Source: Tessaracoccus antarcticus (GTDB taxonomy: Bacteria > Actinomycetota > Actinomycetes > Propionibacteriales > Propionibacteriaceae). Taken from it: 64,000 nt of DNA. The translations under genes and the position numbers were made by a program. Under the pieces are notes generated by a model that saw only the letters and a list, made by a program, of their open reading frames with translations, ran no database searches and was not told where the DNA came from. Shown in pieces: positions 1-8,254 of the stretch (position 1 is the stretch's first letter; each line of letters starts with the position of its first letter). The DNA is taken from positions 1 through 64,000 of the forward strand of contig NZ_REFW01000006.1 in NCBI RefSeq assembly GCF_003688855.1, given 5' to 3'.

Positions 1-59
1 TCCCGCGTGTCGAAGCATGGTGTGCGCCACCGGGAGCATCCACCGGGCCATACCTGGGT

Positions 60-242
60 ATGAACCAACCACACACCACCCCCGACCCCAACCCCGACCA
101 CACGGAACCAGACACCGATCTCCTCGTCCTGCTGGAGGACGTCCTGCTGCATATCGATGAGCTCCACCAGCAGCGACCAGACACCACCGAGATCAAGACC
201 CTCCTGGCCTACGCCACCGAGTTGAGGGCCAAGCTGTCATGA
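60..242 (+). CDS. Small acidic hypothetical protein upstream of the ArdC-like gene
   Basis: A 60-residue acidic protein. The N-terminal third is rich in Pro, Asp and Thr and probably disordered. The second half, from about residue 20, is Leu/Glu rich and looks helical. Its stop codon overlaps the start of the following ArdC-like gene in an ATGA arrangement, so the two are almost certainly co-translated. That coupling is the main support for it being real. I do not recognise a family. A small accessory partner of the antirestriction/metallopeptidase gene is the simplest reading, and it is inference. Confidence 0.55.
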   Translation: MNQPHTTPDPNPDHTEPDTDLLVLLEDVLLHIDELHQQRPDTTEIKTLLAYATELRAKLS

Positions 243-1288
243 CCCGGCCACCCACACCCCAGGATAAGGACAAATGGGCCGCCCAACGGCAGGAGAAGCT
301 CACCGCGCTGCAAGGACAACTAGCCGACGGGCTACAACAGCTGATGGAAGCAACCGGCTGGATGACCTGGCTCAAAGTCGCTCACCACTTCCACACCTAC
401 TCGTTGAACAACCAGATCCTCATCGCAATCCAGAACCCCTCAGCCACACAGGTCGCCGGCTACCGGACCTGGAAAGCAACTGGTCACCAGGTCCGCAAAG
501 GCGAAAAAGGAATCAGCATCCTGGCCCCCGTCACCGCACCCCGCCACACTCCTGATGGGCAGCCCCTACTCGATGCCAAAGGCACACAACTCAGAGGAAT
601 CGTCGGAGTGAAACCAGCCACCGTCTTCGACATCTCCCAAACCGATGGCCCACCCCTGCCCCACCCCGACACCGAGCCGCACACGCTTCTGCAAGGACAG
701 GCACCAGAGGGGATGTGGAACAACCTGGAACACTACGCCTCCCAACTGGGATTCACCGTCCACATCGGCGACTGCCCAGCCGAAGGACTCACCCACTTCC
801 TGAGACGAGACATCACCATCCTCCACGGCTTCGACCCCGCCCACGCAGCATCCGTGCTCGCCCACGAGGTAGGACACGCCACCATGCACGACCCCGACCC
901 CGACACCGCAGAGCAGCGGACAACCATCGCTTGCAGGGGGCTAGTGGAAGTAGAAGCCGAATCCTTCGCCTGGCTCGTCAACAACGACTGGGGTCTGGAC
1001 TCCACCCCCGACTCCTTCCACTACCTCGCCGGATGGACCGCCTCCGCCGCCAAAGAAACAAAAACCACCCCCTTGGAGATCCTGACCGCCACCGCCACGC
1101 GAGTCCGCGACGCCACCACCCGCTACCTCGACTACCGCCACCACCCCCAAACACACCCGGTCACCACGCTGGCAGACGCGGTGAACCACGACACCACCCA
1201 GCTAGAGAACCCAACGCTCACCCACCGAGCGCGGGGTTTACACGAACTGAATCACTCGCCGACACACTCAGCCGCCCGCACACCCTGA
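239..1288 (+). CDS. ArdC-like antirestriction protein with zinc metallopeptidase motif
   Basis: A 349-residue protein with the layout of ArdC-type proteins of conjugative elements. The N-terminal region (about residues 1-130) has the pattern of the ArdC N-terminal ssDNA-binding domain, including the W-L-K-V/F-H-x-Y-S-x-N-N stretch near 43-58 and G-Y-R-T-W near 73. A zinc metallopeptidase HEVGH motif lies at 209-213. In the family, ArdC proteins bind ssDNA and protect incoming DNA from restriction during conjugation. The C-terminal 60 residues are Thr/His rich and low in complexity. It overlaps the preceding small gene by 4 bp. It marks the left end of the window as mobile-element DNA. The family call is firm. 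The antirestriction role here is inferred. Confidence 0.8.
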   Translation: MTRPPTPQDKDKWAAQRQEKLTALQGQLADGLQQLMEATGWMTWLKVAHHFHTYSLNNQILIAIQNPSATQVAGYRTWKATGHQVRKGEKGISILAPVTAPRHTPDGQPLLDAKGTQLRGIVGVKPATVFDISQTDGPPLPHPDTEPHTLLQGQAPEGMWNNLEHYASQLGFTVHIGDCPAEGLTHFLRRDITILHGFDPAHAASVLAHEVGHATMHDPDPDTAEQRTTIACRGLVEVEAESFAWLVNNDWGLDSTPDSFHYLAGWTASAAKETKTTPLEILTATATRVRDATTRYLDYRHHPQTHPVTTLADAVNHDTTQLENPTLTHRARGLHELNHSPTHSAARTP

Positions 1289-1611
1289 CCATTGACAATC
1301 AAGTTGCGTGCCGACCTGCGGACCGCCGTGCCACGGCACAAGGCCACACCCCACCACGCTCCGAAGGGCACCTGGTATCTCTGGCACCGGACGACACGGC
1401 CCTTAGCCGGAGCGCGGATGACCACTCACCTGAGAGCCGGAGGGAGGTCCTGACGGAAGCAATCAACCGGACATGCCGATCTGCGGATGTTCAAAGAGAG
1501 AACGAAGTCGCTGACGGATGTGGTGGGATCGCCGATTCGGAGTGGTGCGCAGCAGGTCTGGCGCTACCGCCCGGTTCCTTCGGATACTGACGATGACGCC
1601 ATACTTCAGGC
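1289..1611. other. Intergenic stretch without a recognisable gene
   Basis: About 320 bp between the ArdC-like gene and the 3' end of the HNH gene. The short open frames here lack a plausible ribosome-binding site and show no family resemblance. I see no strong hairpin or repeat. Confidence 0.5.
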
Positions 1612-2130
1612 CTATCCACGCGGGGCGATGCGGAAGTTCGTCTTCGGCCCGCCGTTATCTTCGAGCGTGTAGATGCCCAAGTTATAGCCAGCGTGAAACC
1701 CGATAATCGTGTTCGGTATCAGAGTGATCTCGTAGCCATCGAACACCCGGTTGAGCTTCTGAATCTCTGCAAACTCCTCCGCGTTGGCGACCGCTACCGC
1801 CTCACCGTCTCGAGCCATCGCCTCCAAAATTTCGGGGTTCACTCTGCTGAGCCAGTTAAGTAGATCGCTGTCGACGGCCTTGTTTAGTACCTCGTCATTG
1901 CCCTTACCGCGATTGCACCGACGACAAAGGGTGCGGTAGTTCCCGTCCTCGTCGGCACCGCCAAGTGAGAACGGCACGTGGTGATCAATCTCCAGGCTGA
2001 CAGCGGTGTCGAGTGCCGGGGACGCTCCACAGACGGTGCATTTGAAGTTATCTCGCCCGAAGATCCGCAACCGTGTCTTCGGTGTAATCGTCGGTCGCTT
2101 GCGCACTGGCATGTCGTCAGGATCGCCCAT
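1612..2130 (-). CDS. HNH endonuclease
   Basis: A 172-residue protein with a compact HNH nuclease fold in its first 80 residues. It has zinc-type cysteines at C31/C34 and C69/C72, the catalytic D-H-H at 49-51 followed by V-P-F-S-L-G-G, and the conserved N64 before the second cysteine pair. HNH enzymes nick or cut DNA. Stand-alone members occur in mobile elements, restriction systems and phages. The C-terminal 90 residues are not recognisable and may give specificity. The chosen ATG at 2130 has a weak GAGAGA upstream; a second ATG at 2112 is possible. It lies between the ArdC-like and DUF6119 genes in the accessory island. Confidence 0.85.
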   Translation of the reverse strand: MGDPDDMPVRKRPTITPKTRLRIFGRDNFKCTVCGASPALDTAVSLEIDHHVPFSLGGADEDGNYRTLCRRCNRGKGNDEVLNKAVDSDLLNWLSRVNPEILEAMARDGEAVAVANAEEFAEIQKLNRVFDGYEITLIPNTIIGFHAGYNLGIYTLEDNGGPKTNFRIAPRG

Positions 2131-2479
2131 AGTCCGATTCTCTCACGACTCAAAGGTCTCGCGAGCGAACGCAAAGTACCGTCACAATCTGACGCGAGCA
2201 TGGTGGGCGTCTACTCACGGGAACCTTCGCGATTCACTTGAGGTGCCAGCAGACGTCATCTGAACGCACTACCTTGCCGCGCAGCTCCGACGCCAGCGCA
2301 CACGTCGCCACCGGGGTTCTTGGATCCGTCGTGTGAAGGGTCTGTTCCAAGCAGTCACCTACTGCCACCACTCTTCGGGGCGTTGGCCGAGGCCATAGTT
2401 TCGGTTCCCTGCTTTTCGCGCCTCGAACACTCGGTACATAACTTCGCTAGTCTGCGCTAGAACCGACTGGAGGTCATGC
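2131..2479. other. Intergenic region between divergent HNH and DUF6119-type genes
   Basis: About 350 bp that must hold promoters for both divergent genes. No certain promoter hexamers were found. A clear Shine-Dalgarno GGAGG at 2469-2473 precedes the ATG at 2480. Confidence 0.45.
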
Positions 2480-4117
2480 ATGGCAACGAGGTCAATTTCG
2501 GTCTACCTACTCAAAAATGGAATGCCGATCGACAGCGCCGTAGAAGAAAGTCACACTTACCAAGAAGTAGCGGCGGCGAATTCGGCCCCATCGGGCACGA
2601 GGGCGTTCGTTTTCCAAGGCGCTGCCAAGCAGCCTTGGTGGCGAGACTACTTCGAGCTAGACTCAGACCTCGCCGTGCAGAGTAGCTCCGCCGTAATCTT
2701 CATTCCAATCCAAGAGAGGATTGTTGCTCTTGCATTCGGCTATGGCCACCACCTAATCAGGGACGAAGCATTCGATCACGAATTTGGGACCAAGGTAGTT
2801 CTGAATGCAGTAGATCCGGCAAAGCTGAAGAGCACCGACACGCTCGACCCTGAATCGTCACAGCGCCGCCGCACTCAGATACCGTTTGATGGAGATCTTT
2901 CTCTTCTTAGCTATAGCGGAGATAGCTCGGTGCTTAAAAGCATCACCGGAAAGGCGAAGGCGGAGTATCAGGACTTGGTTCGAAGCGTAACAGGCGCGAC
3001 CAGTCTCCGGCTTTCAACGCCGGCCGATTTTGCAGGGCTCACTGAAGTCCTGTCCAAGGTAATAACATTGGGGGGATCCGACGCATACTTGGCCACATTC
3101 CCCGAGGTGGCTCAGATTCGTCCGGTTACCGACCCGGATACCCTTACACAGCTGGACCAGCAAGTCATCCCTGCACTATTTGACACCAGCGCAAAGATCA
3201 CTCTCACCGTCCCTGACGTCCTCGACTACAGTGATGAGTCATACGTTTCCTTTTCGGGAGCGGGCCCATGTGAGGTGTTCGAGGATGTTTACATCAAACA
3301 CTATCGAGAATATCTCACGAGCCATGGGCTTTCATCGACTCGGATGTCGTCTGAGGACTTAAGGCGACATGCGCTCATCCTTCTCGACGGAAATGAGCAA
3401 CCGAGACGGAAATGGTCAATCTATAAGAGCCTGGTGTTCGAAGCGTCGTTGGAAAAGGACGGCTACTCCTACCACCTCAGTGACGGAACCTGGTATCGAG
3501 TTGCAGATGCGTTGGTGGACCAGCTTCGAGATTATCTTGACCCATTCTGGATTGCAACTCATTTGCCTCCCTATGATCATAGCGGAGAGGCAGCTTATAA
3601 TGAGGACGTTGGTTGCCTTCCCGGAATGGTCTGCCTAGATCAAACTAATATCAGTATGAAGGGGCAGACTTCTTTAGAGCCCTGCGATTTACTCCGGATA
3701 TCCGATGACGAACTCCCAGAACTTCTACATGTCAAAGTGGGTACTAGCTCCGACACCTTGAGTCACCTTTTTAATCAGGGCGTCAATTCTATGCAAATGC
3801 TCCGCACCGAAGATGAAGCTGTGTCTCGCCTTAATGCACTCCTTCAAGACAGGACCGATGAGGACGCATCAAGCAGGGTTACTGAGGCGATCAGTAAAGG
3901 TCGCTGTTCCGTGTCATTTGTCATCGTCACACACAAGCGCACCACTGACCTCAAGTCCGAGGGCCTGCCCATCTTCTCCAGGATTTCCCTTCGCCGCGCC
4001 CTGCGGAACCTGCGGGCGATGGGCATCAGTGCCACGGTACAGTTTGTTCAGGACAAAACCGATCGAGCTGGTCGCAGGAAGAAGCGGAGGGCTAAGGAAC
4101 AAACGCCCAAGCTTTGA
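2480..4117 (+). CDS. DUF6119 / TIGR04141-type sporadically distributed protein
   Basis: A 545-residue protein that I match from memory to the sporadically distributed TIGR04141/DUF6119 family. Features that fit are the N-terminal S-V-Y-L-L-K start, a W-W-R-D-Y motif near 52, I-F-I-P near 75, A-F-G-Y-G near 88, the F-G-T-K-V-V-L-N-A-V block near 106-115, and a C-terminal H-V-K-V-G-T-S-S region near 418. These proteins are patchily distributed, often near defence or mobile genes, and their biochemistry is not known to me. Start 2480 is fixed by GGAGG 6 nt upstream. Base composition is visibly more AT-rich than the chromosomal genes to the right, which suggests recent transfer. The C terminus is very basic. 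The role is unassigned; host defence is an inference from context. Confidence 0.7.
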   Translation: MATRSISVYLLKNGMPIDSAVEESHTYQEVAAANSAPSGTRAFVFQGAAKQPWWRDYFELDSDLAVQSSSAVIFIPIQERIVALAFGYGHHLIRDEAFDHEFGTKVVLNAVDPAKLKSTDTLDPESSQRRRTQIPFDGDLSLLSYSGDSSVLKSITGKAKAEYQDLVRSVTGATSLRLSTPADFAGLTEVLSKVITLGGSDAYLATFPEVAQIRPVTDPDTLTQLDQQVIPALFDTSAKITLTVPDVLDYSDESYVSFSGAGPCEVFEDVYIKHYREYLTSHGLSSTRMSSEDLRRHALILLDGNEQPRRKWSIYKSLVFEASLEKDGYSYHLSDGTWYRVADALVDQLRDYLDPFWIATHLPPYDHSGEAAYNEDVGCLPGMVCLDQTNISMKGQTSLEPCDLLRISDDELPELLHVKVGTSSDTLSHLFNQGVNSMQMLRTEDEAVSRLNALLQDRTDEDASSRVTEAISKGRCSVSFVIVTHKRTTDLKSEGLPIFSRISLRRALRNLRAMGISATVQFVQDKTDRAGRRKKRRAKEQTPKL

Positions 4118-4320
4118 CCGAGTTCACCAATATCCTGGATAGGTGCGATGGCGGCCTTGACGCGGATAGCCATGCCCCTCCCGATCGTTGTAGTCGAACG
4201 CACGCATTTGCCGCGATCCGCAACGGCGGGGTCGAGGAGTGCTTGCTCATCACAGCTGCGAGTCCCGAATCTTCCGAGCGCACAATAGCGCTGCTCTAGA
4301 GTGCTCGACCTGTCGGAACC

Positions 4321-5487
4321 TCAGAGTGACCCTTCGTTGATCTCTGACAGCGCTTGCCACAGAAGCTCGGGGACGGCATCGAGCGCAGAGTCGAGGAGGA
4401 ACTCTATTCTCGATGCGTATCGGTGCTCACTGAGGGCGAGAGTCTCGGTCCACTTGCTGGGAGCGTAACGAGCAAGCATCGAGAGTGCGAAAAGGACAGT
4501 CCACCACGACATGAGCGGATGAAGAGAAGCCGCGCTCTCACCCGCCCGAGGAAGCAGGACGGGCACGCGTCGGTAGTAGCTTGTTCTCTGGAGATGACGC
4601 GGCTGCCTAGGGTCATCTTCGAGATAGTGCCGGACACCAGTTCGGCTGATCTTCAATTGCTCAGGGCTGTTCACGAGCGCGACGAAGTAGCCGTCCGTGG
4701 GATTCCAGCGGTCATTCCCGTCGGCATCGACCGCGATCTCGAGTTCCTGAAGTGCGGGATACTGCGCGACGAACTTGCGCAAGTCGGCAGGAGGTGTTGG
4801 TTGCCCGGCTTCCAACCACGGCATAGGAACTGGAATTTCGACGGGAAACGACAACGAGTTCCCGATGGATACGCTTACATCTGTGATCGGACGTGCGTAC
4901 TCTTCGGGCTCACGAAAGGCCATGGTGTAGTCAAGTAGTTGATTGACAGCCGCGCCGAACTGGACCTCCTTGAAATCGAGCGGCGAGTCCACCACCAGCG
5001 AAACGGTTGCGAAGAGGGATCGTGACCCCCCGTCCTGCCGGATGGGAGTTCCCCAGACACCGCGTGGGATGGCGACGTCGTACTTAAGTCCGTGGCCCAT
5101 CGCTTGCCACTGTCTACCGGTATTCCCGCCGAGCGCGTGGGAGCCGGCGGCTATGGCCCGCCCAGCTTGGGACAATCCGTAGAAGAGGTTGAGGGGGCGG
5201 CTCTCATAGCCGATGCGTTCTGCAGCAGCGAACTGTTGCTGCGCTTGCTCGAGGGCCATGTGAAACTCACGGCGCCGCGCGCTTTCGGTGCCCAGTACGT
5301 GATCAAGGGACTCATGCGGTTCCGCTCTGAGCGTGCGTATTGCTCGCCAGGATTCCGCAGCGGTCATCAGGCCCATCTCGTAATACGTCGTCGGCATGAG
5401 GCCGAGCGTAGACGCCACGGGATTCACGCCCCGACACACAGCTCCATAGCACTTTGTCTCTGATCCCAGAACAAGCTGCAAGTGCAC
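4321..5487 (-). CDS. YaaC-like protein
   Basis: A 388-residue protein resembling the YaaC-like family. It has N-L-F-Y-G-L-S-Q-A-G-R-A near 102-113 and, near the C terminus, H-P-L-M-S-W-W-x-V-L-F-A-L-S-M-L-A-R-Y (about 324-341) followed by P-S-K-W. I know of no established biochemical function for the family. The gene is convergent with the DUF6119-type gene about 200 bp away, inside the island. The start is uncertain: GTG at 5487 gives the longest protein, and ATG codons near 5397 or 5376 would give a start closer to the conserved E-S-W-R-A segment. A part in a defence or mobile function is inferred from neighbourhood only. Confidence 0.65.
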   Translation of the reverse strand: MHLQLVLGSETKCYGAVCRGVNPVASTLGLMPTTYYEMGLMTAAESWRAIRTLRAEPHESLDHVLGTESARRREFHMALEQAQQQFAAAERIGYESRPLNLFYGLSQAGRAIAAGSHALGGNTGRQWQAMGHGLKYDVAIPRGVWGTPIRQDGGSRSLFATVSLVVDSPLDFKEVQFGAAVNQLLDYTMAFREPEEYARPITDVSVSIGNSLSFPVEIPVPMPWLEAGQPTPPADLRKFVAQYPALQELEIAVDADGNDRWNPTDGYFVALVNSPEQLKISRTGVRHYLEDDPRQPRHLQRTSYYRRVPVLLPRAGESAASLHPLMSWWTVLFALSMLARYAPSKWTETLALSEHRYASRIEFLLDSALDAVPELLWQALSEINEGSL

Positions 5488-5628
5488 GAGCTCACGTCAC
5501 ACGGATCTGTTGGTCGGGTATCTCGATCGCGCAGTTGAGGGCTGCGTAACGCTGGTGCTGCTAGCACGCCACGAACGCTCGCTCATGCCGCGTCGGGTTC
5601 AGTAACAGTCCGCTGGCGAGGGTGATTA

Positions 5629-6111
5629 TTACAGTTGTAGCCGCATGGTGATGGAGCTTGTGGGTTGACAAACTGATTCGAAGCCGAGGCCTTGATAGAG
5701 CTGGCGGGCGTAGTTGTCGGGATCGACGCTCAGGCTGACGGCCTGAATGCCCTGGGAGCGCGCCGCGGACAGCAGCACCTGCAGCAAGCGGCGGCCCACA
5801 CCACGGCTCCGACACCGAGCCACGACACCCATCGACAGTTCCGGAGTGGCGGCGTCGATGAACCCATAGCTCGGGTCCATGTCGGTGAAATATCGCAGCC
5901 ACGCCGCACCGATCGGCTCCTCGATCTCGGCTATCACCCCGAGGTCACCCGACTGTGGCCAATCTGAGACGTAGCGTGCCAATGCCAGTGTGTTGGACAC
6001 GGTATCGATCGACGCGGTCGGGCCCTCGGGACGCCAGGAGGCGGCTGCCGCCAGCATCTCGGTCAAGAACGGCGTATCCGCTGCCAAGGCCGGACGGAAG
6101 GTAATGTCCAT
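5629..6111 (-). CDS. GNAT family N-acetyltransferase
   Basis: About 160 residues of the GNAT fold. There is an N-terminal I-T-F-R-P-A strand/helix start. A central M-G-V-V-A-R-C-R-S-R-G-V-G-R-R-L-L segment is the acetyl-CoA pyrophosphate-binding motif A (R/Q-x-x-G-x-G/A form). Near the end, V-D-P-D-N-Y-A-R-Q-L-Y-Q-G-L-G-F is motif B. I chose the ATG at 6111 because the family homology begins there; the 42 codons upstream look non-coding. It acetylates an unknown amine substrate in the cytoplasm. It is the last recognisable cargo gene before the integrase. Confidence 0.8.
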   Translation of the reverse strand: MDITFRPALAADTPFLTEMLAAAASWRPEGPTASIDTVSNTLALARYVSDWPQSGDLGVIAEIEEPIGAAWLRYFTDMDPSYGFIDAATPELSMGVVARCRSRGVGRRLLQVLLSAARSQGIQAVSLSVDPDNYARQLYQGLGFESVCQPTSSITMRLQL

Positions 6112-6759
6112 CGCCCAAGTATGAGCGATGGGTGAAGGAAAGTTATTGGTGTGGTGCAGAGCGGCTTTCGATGGCAGAGTCTGAATCCGCACCGCAAGTC
6201 GCCAGTATCCCGGGCGTCGCCAGTGATGGGGGTCCATAACCCTTGGACCTGATCGTCGAAGTACAACAAGTCAGGGAGCGACCCGCGAGCTGCATCTCAC
6301 AAGCTACGCCGCGTCAGCAGCCAGCGTCGACTTGCATGAGGTGCTCCCCAAACGCCGCGTCGCGCATATCTTCTCGGGTGGACCCGCCACGAGTAACCCG
6401 TCACCGAAACGCACGCTTCTGCCGCGTTTGGCGTGCAGTTTGGTCAACGTGTTCCAGCATCACGCATTGCTAGGCGCCCACTCCTGCCGCTGGTGTTGGC
6501 GATAACAACCATTCAGAGGGTCGACCAAAGCCTTCCCTCTGCGAACCATGGATCATTCCGCCGAGTGAAGGCTCAAGTTGCCCCGGAGCTGCCCGAAGCT
6601 GCCCGAAGCTGCCCGAAGCTGCCCGAAGCAACACTAGGCGATGCACAGATTCGGTGCTACCGCATCCGCAACGCACTCTGACCTCGCCCTGGGAGGACTC
6701 CAACGAGTCTTTCGATGACTCTTTCGTACGGACCGCCATTCGGTTCAACGACACGCAAG
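6112..6759. other. Non-coding stretch between GNAT gene and integrase
   Basis: About 650 bp with no convincing gene. Short frames on both strands lack ribosome-binding sites and family features. It contains the four-copy 10-bp tandem repeat listed separately. Degenerate element DNA or a recombination/regulatory segment of the integrated element is possible. Confidence 0.45.
6587..6626. repeat. Four tandem copies of a 10-bp unit
   Basis: The unit AGCTGCCCGA occurs four times head to tail without mismatch, followed by a partial AGCA. The 10-bp period is close to one helical turn. It lies about 130 bp beyond the 3' end of the integrase gene, in DNA with no supported gene. It could be an iteron-like protein-binding array or simple replication slippage. 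Confidence 0.8.
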
Positions 6760-7980
6760 CTAACTACTTCTCTCGTCGATATGTGCTGCGAACTGCGAGA
6801 GTCGGCGTGCGATCTCGACTTGCCGTCCGTCAGCGACGTGTTGGTATCGCATCGCCATTTCTGCTGTTGAATGCCCGAGCCGATCCATCAGTTCACGCGT
6901 GGTCGCGCCCGCTTGGGCCGCGAACACCGCGCCGGTGTGGCGTAGATCATGGAGTCGCAGGTCAGATCGTCCAGCGGCGTCTCTGGCTCTGCGGTAGTGC
7001 TTATGGAAGGTTCCGTGGTTTAGGTGTCCTCCTCCCACTGCGGGGAAGATCAAGCCATTGAGGCCAGGCTCGGCCCAGGCCGCGACATGCTTCCTTAGCG
7101 GTTCGACTAGGTGAGGGGGGATTGTCACGTCTCGTGACCCAGCCTCGGATTTTGGTGGCCCAACGATAGCTTGACCCGCGACCCAAGTGACACCACGCCG
7201 TACCCTCAATACCGTGCCGTCTGCGGCTACGTCTTTGCGACGTAGCTCGGTGGCCTCGCCGAAGCGTAGGGCGCACCATGCAGACAACGTGACGAGCATT
7301 CTCCATCGCTCCGGGACACTGTCGACGATGGTTGCGAGTTCTGCCAGGCTCGCTGGTTCGATCCTCCGTGCACGCTTGGCCTTGCCAGCTCCTTTAACTT
7401 GACACGGATTGCTCAAGATCAGTTCTTCTTCAACGGCGCTGCCCAGGATTGTGCGCAATAAGGCGTACAGGTGGGCCCGACGTGTCGGTGTCCCCGCGCC
7501 CATACGTTGATGCCACGTCCGAACATCCTTCGCGGTGATCGCGTCCAGCCTCGTATCTCCGAAAGCACTCAACAGCGTAGTTGCCGACCTAGGTCTGCGA
7601 CTGTTAATCGGACCCTCCTGCGTCAGCCCAAGCAGCTTGCCGTACTCGTTCCGCGTGCGAGGCTTCAGTTCTCTGCGCTCGAGCCAGCCGGCTGCATAGT
7701 CTCGGAACATTGGCAGCTCTGGGGGCTCGTCTGCCGGTGCAGGCTTCCAGCGGCGCTCGGTTATCGCGGCGGATTGCATCGCCAACCACGCAAGAGCATC
7801 TGCCTTGGTTTCGAATGTGGTTGGAGCGCGATGCTCATCGCCGTCTGGCCCGGCGAAGCGCGCTTGATATCGCCTCGACGGTAGCTTGCGCACGCTGCCA
7901 AAGTTTGCGCGCGTCCCGCGTCGGTTACCCCCGCCGCGGACGGACGAGTTATTCTCGGTCCAGGCAACAATCTCGTCCAC
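6760..7980 (-). CDS. Tyrosine recombinase/integrase
   Basis: A 406-residue phage/ICE-type integrase. The N-terminal R-Y-Q-A-R-F-x-G-P-D-G region is the arm-binding domain typical of actinobacterial integrases. A SAM-like core-binding domain follows (about 85-185), then the catalytic domain with Arg239, His344-x-x-Arg347, His370 and Tyr379 as the R-H-R-H-Y set. All catalytic residues are present, so the enzyme looks active. I chose the GTG at 7980 because GAGGAGG lies 5 nt upstream. An in-frame ATG at 8016 would place tandem repeats inside the coding region. It should catalyse site-specific integration of the left-hand island. Its 5' end faces the chromosomal GH31 gene, so one element end is expected between about 7990 and 8254. 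Confidence 0.9.
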   Translation of the reverse strand: MDEIVAWTENNSSVRGGGNRRGTRANFGSVRKLPSRRYQARFAGPDGDEHRAPTTFETKADALAWLAMQSAAITERRWKPAPADEPPELPMFRDYAAGWLERRELKPRTRNEYGKLLGLTQEGPINSRRPRSATTLLSAFGDTRLDAITAKDVRTWHQRMGAGTPTRRAHLYALLRTILGSAVEEELILSNPCQVKGAGKAKRARRIEPASLAELATIVDSVPERWRMLVTLSAWCALRFGEATELRRKDVAADGTVLRVRRGVTWVAGQAIVGPPKSEAGSRDVTIPPHLVEPLRKHVAAWAEPGLNGLIFPAVGGGHLNHGTFHKHYRRARDAAGRSDLRLHDLRHTGAVFAAQAGATTRELMDRLGHSTAEMAMRYQHVADGRQVEIARRLSQFAAHIDERSS

Positions 7981-7990
7981 TGTTGCCTCC

Positions 7991-8012
7991 TCGTGCCAGA
8001 TTCGTGCCAGAT
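7991..8012. repeat. Tandem 11-bp direct repeat in the integrase leader
   Basis: TCGTGCCAGAT occurs twice in direct tandem immediately upstream of the integrase Shine-Dalgarno. Direct repeats next to int are typical arm-type integrase-binding sites, and this would fit a place near the element's right end. No tRNA 3' end is visible in the following 240 bp, so the attachment site itself is not defined. Confidence 0.6.
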
Positions 8013-8254
8013 GCACTGCGCTTTAGAGTACACCTGAGTCCATGCCAGGCATGCGATCTAAATACCAAAACTAGTTGTCAGACCCTTGTTATCAGCAAAA
8101 GCCCATGTCAAGGCCAGGCTGGGCAGCACCCTGTACACAACTTCGAGTACTGTCGCCCCGACCATGACGGTGGCAGCGTCATGACCTGCCCGCCACCTGT
8201 TGGGACCCAAGGGTAGGCATGTCTCTGGCGAGTCCGCTCGACACGTATTCGGGT

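Noticed and set aside
8017..8254. Possible tRNA gene as integration target beside the integrase
   Set aside because: No T-loop-like GTTCGAATC pattern or cloverleaf pairing was found; no tRNA or rRNA gene was seen anywhere in the window.
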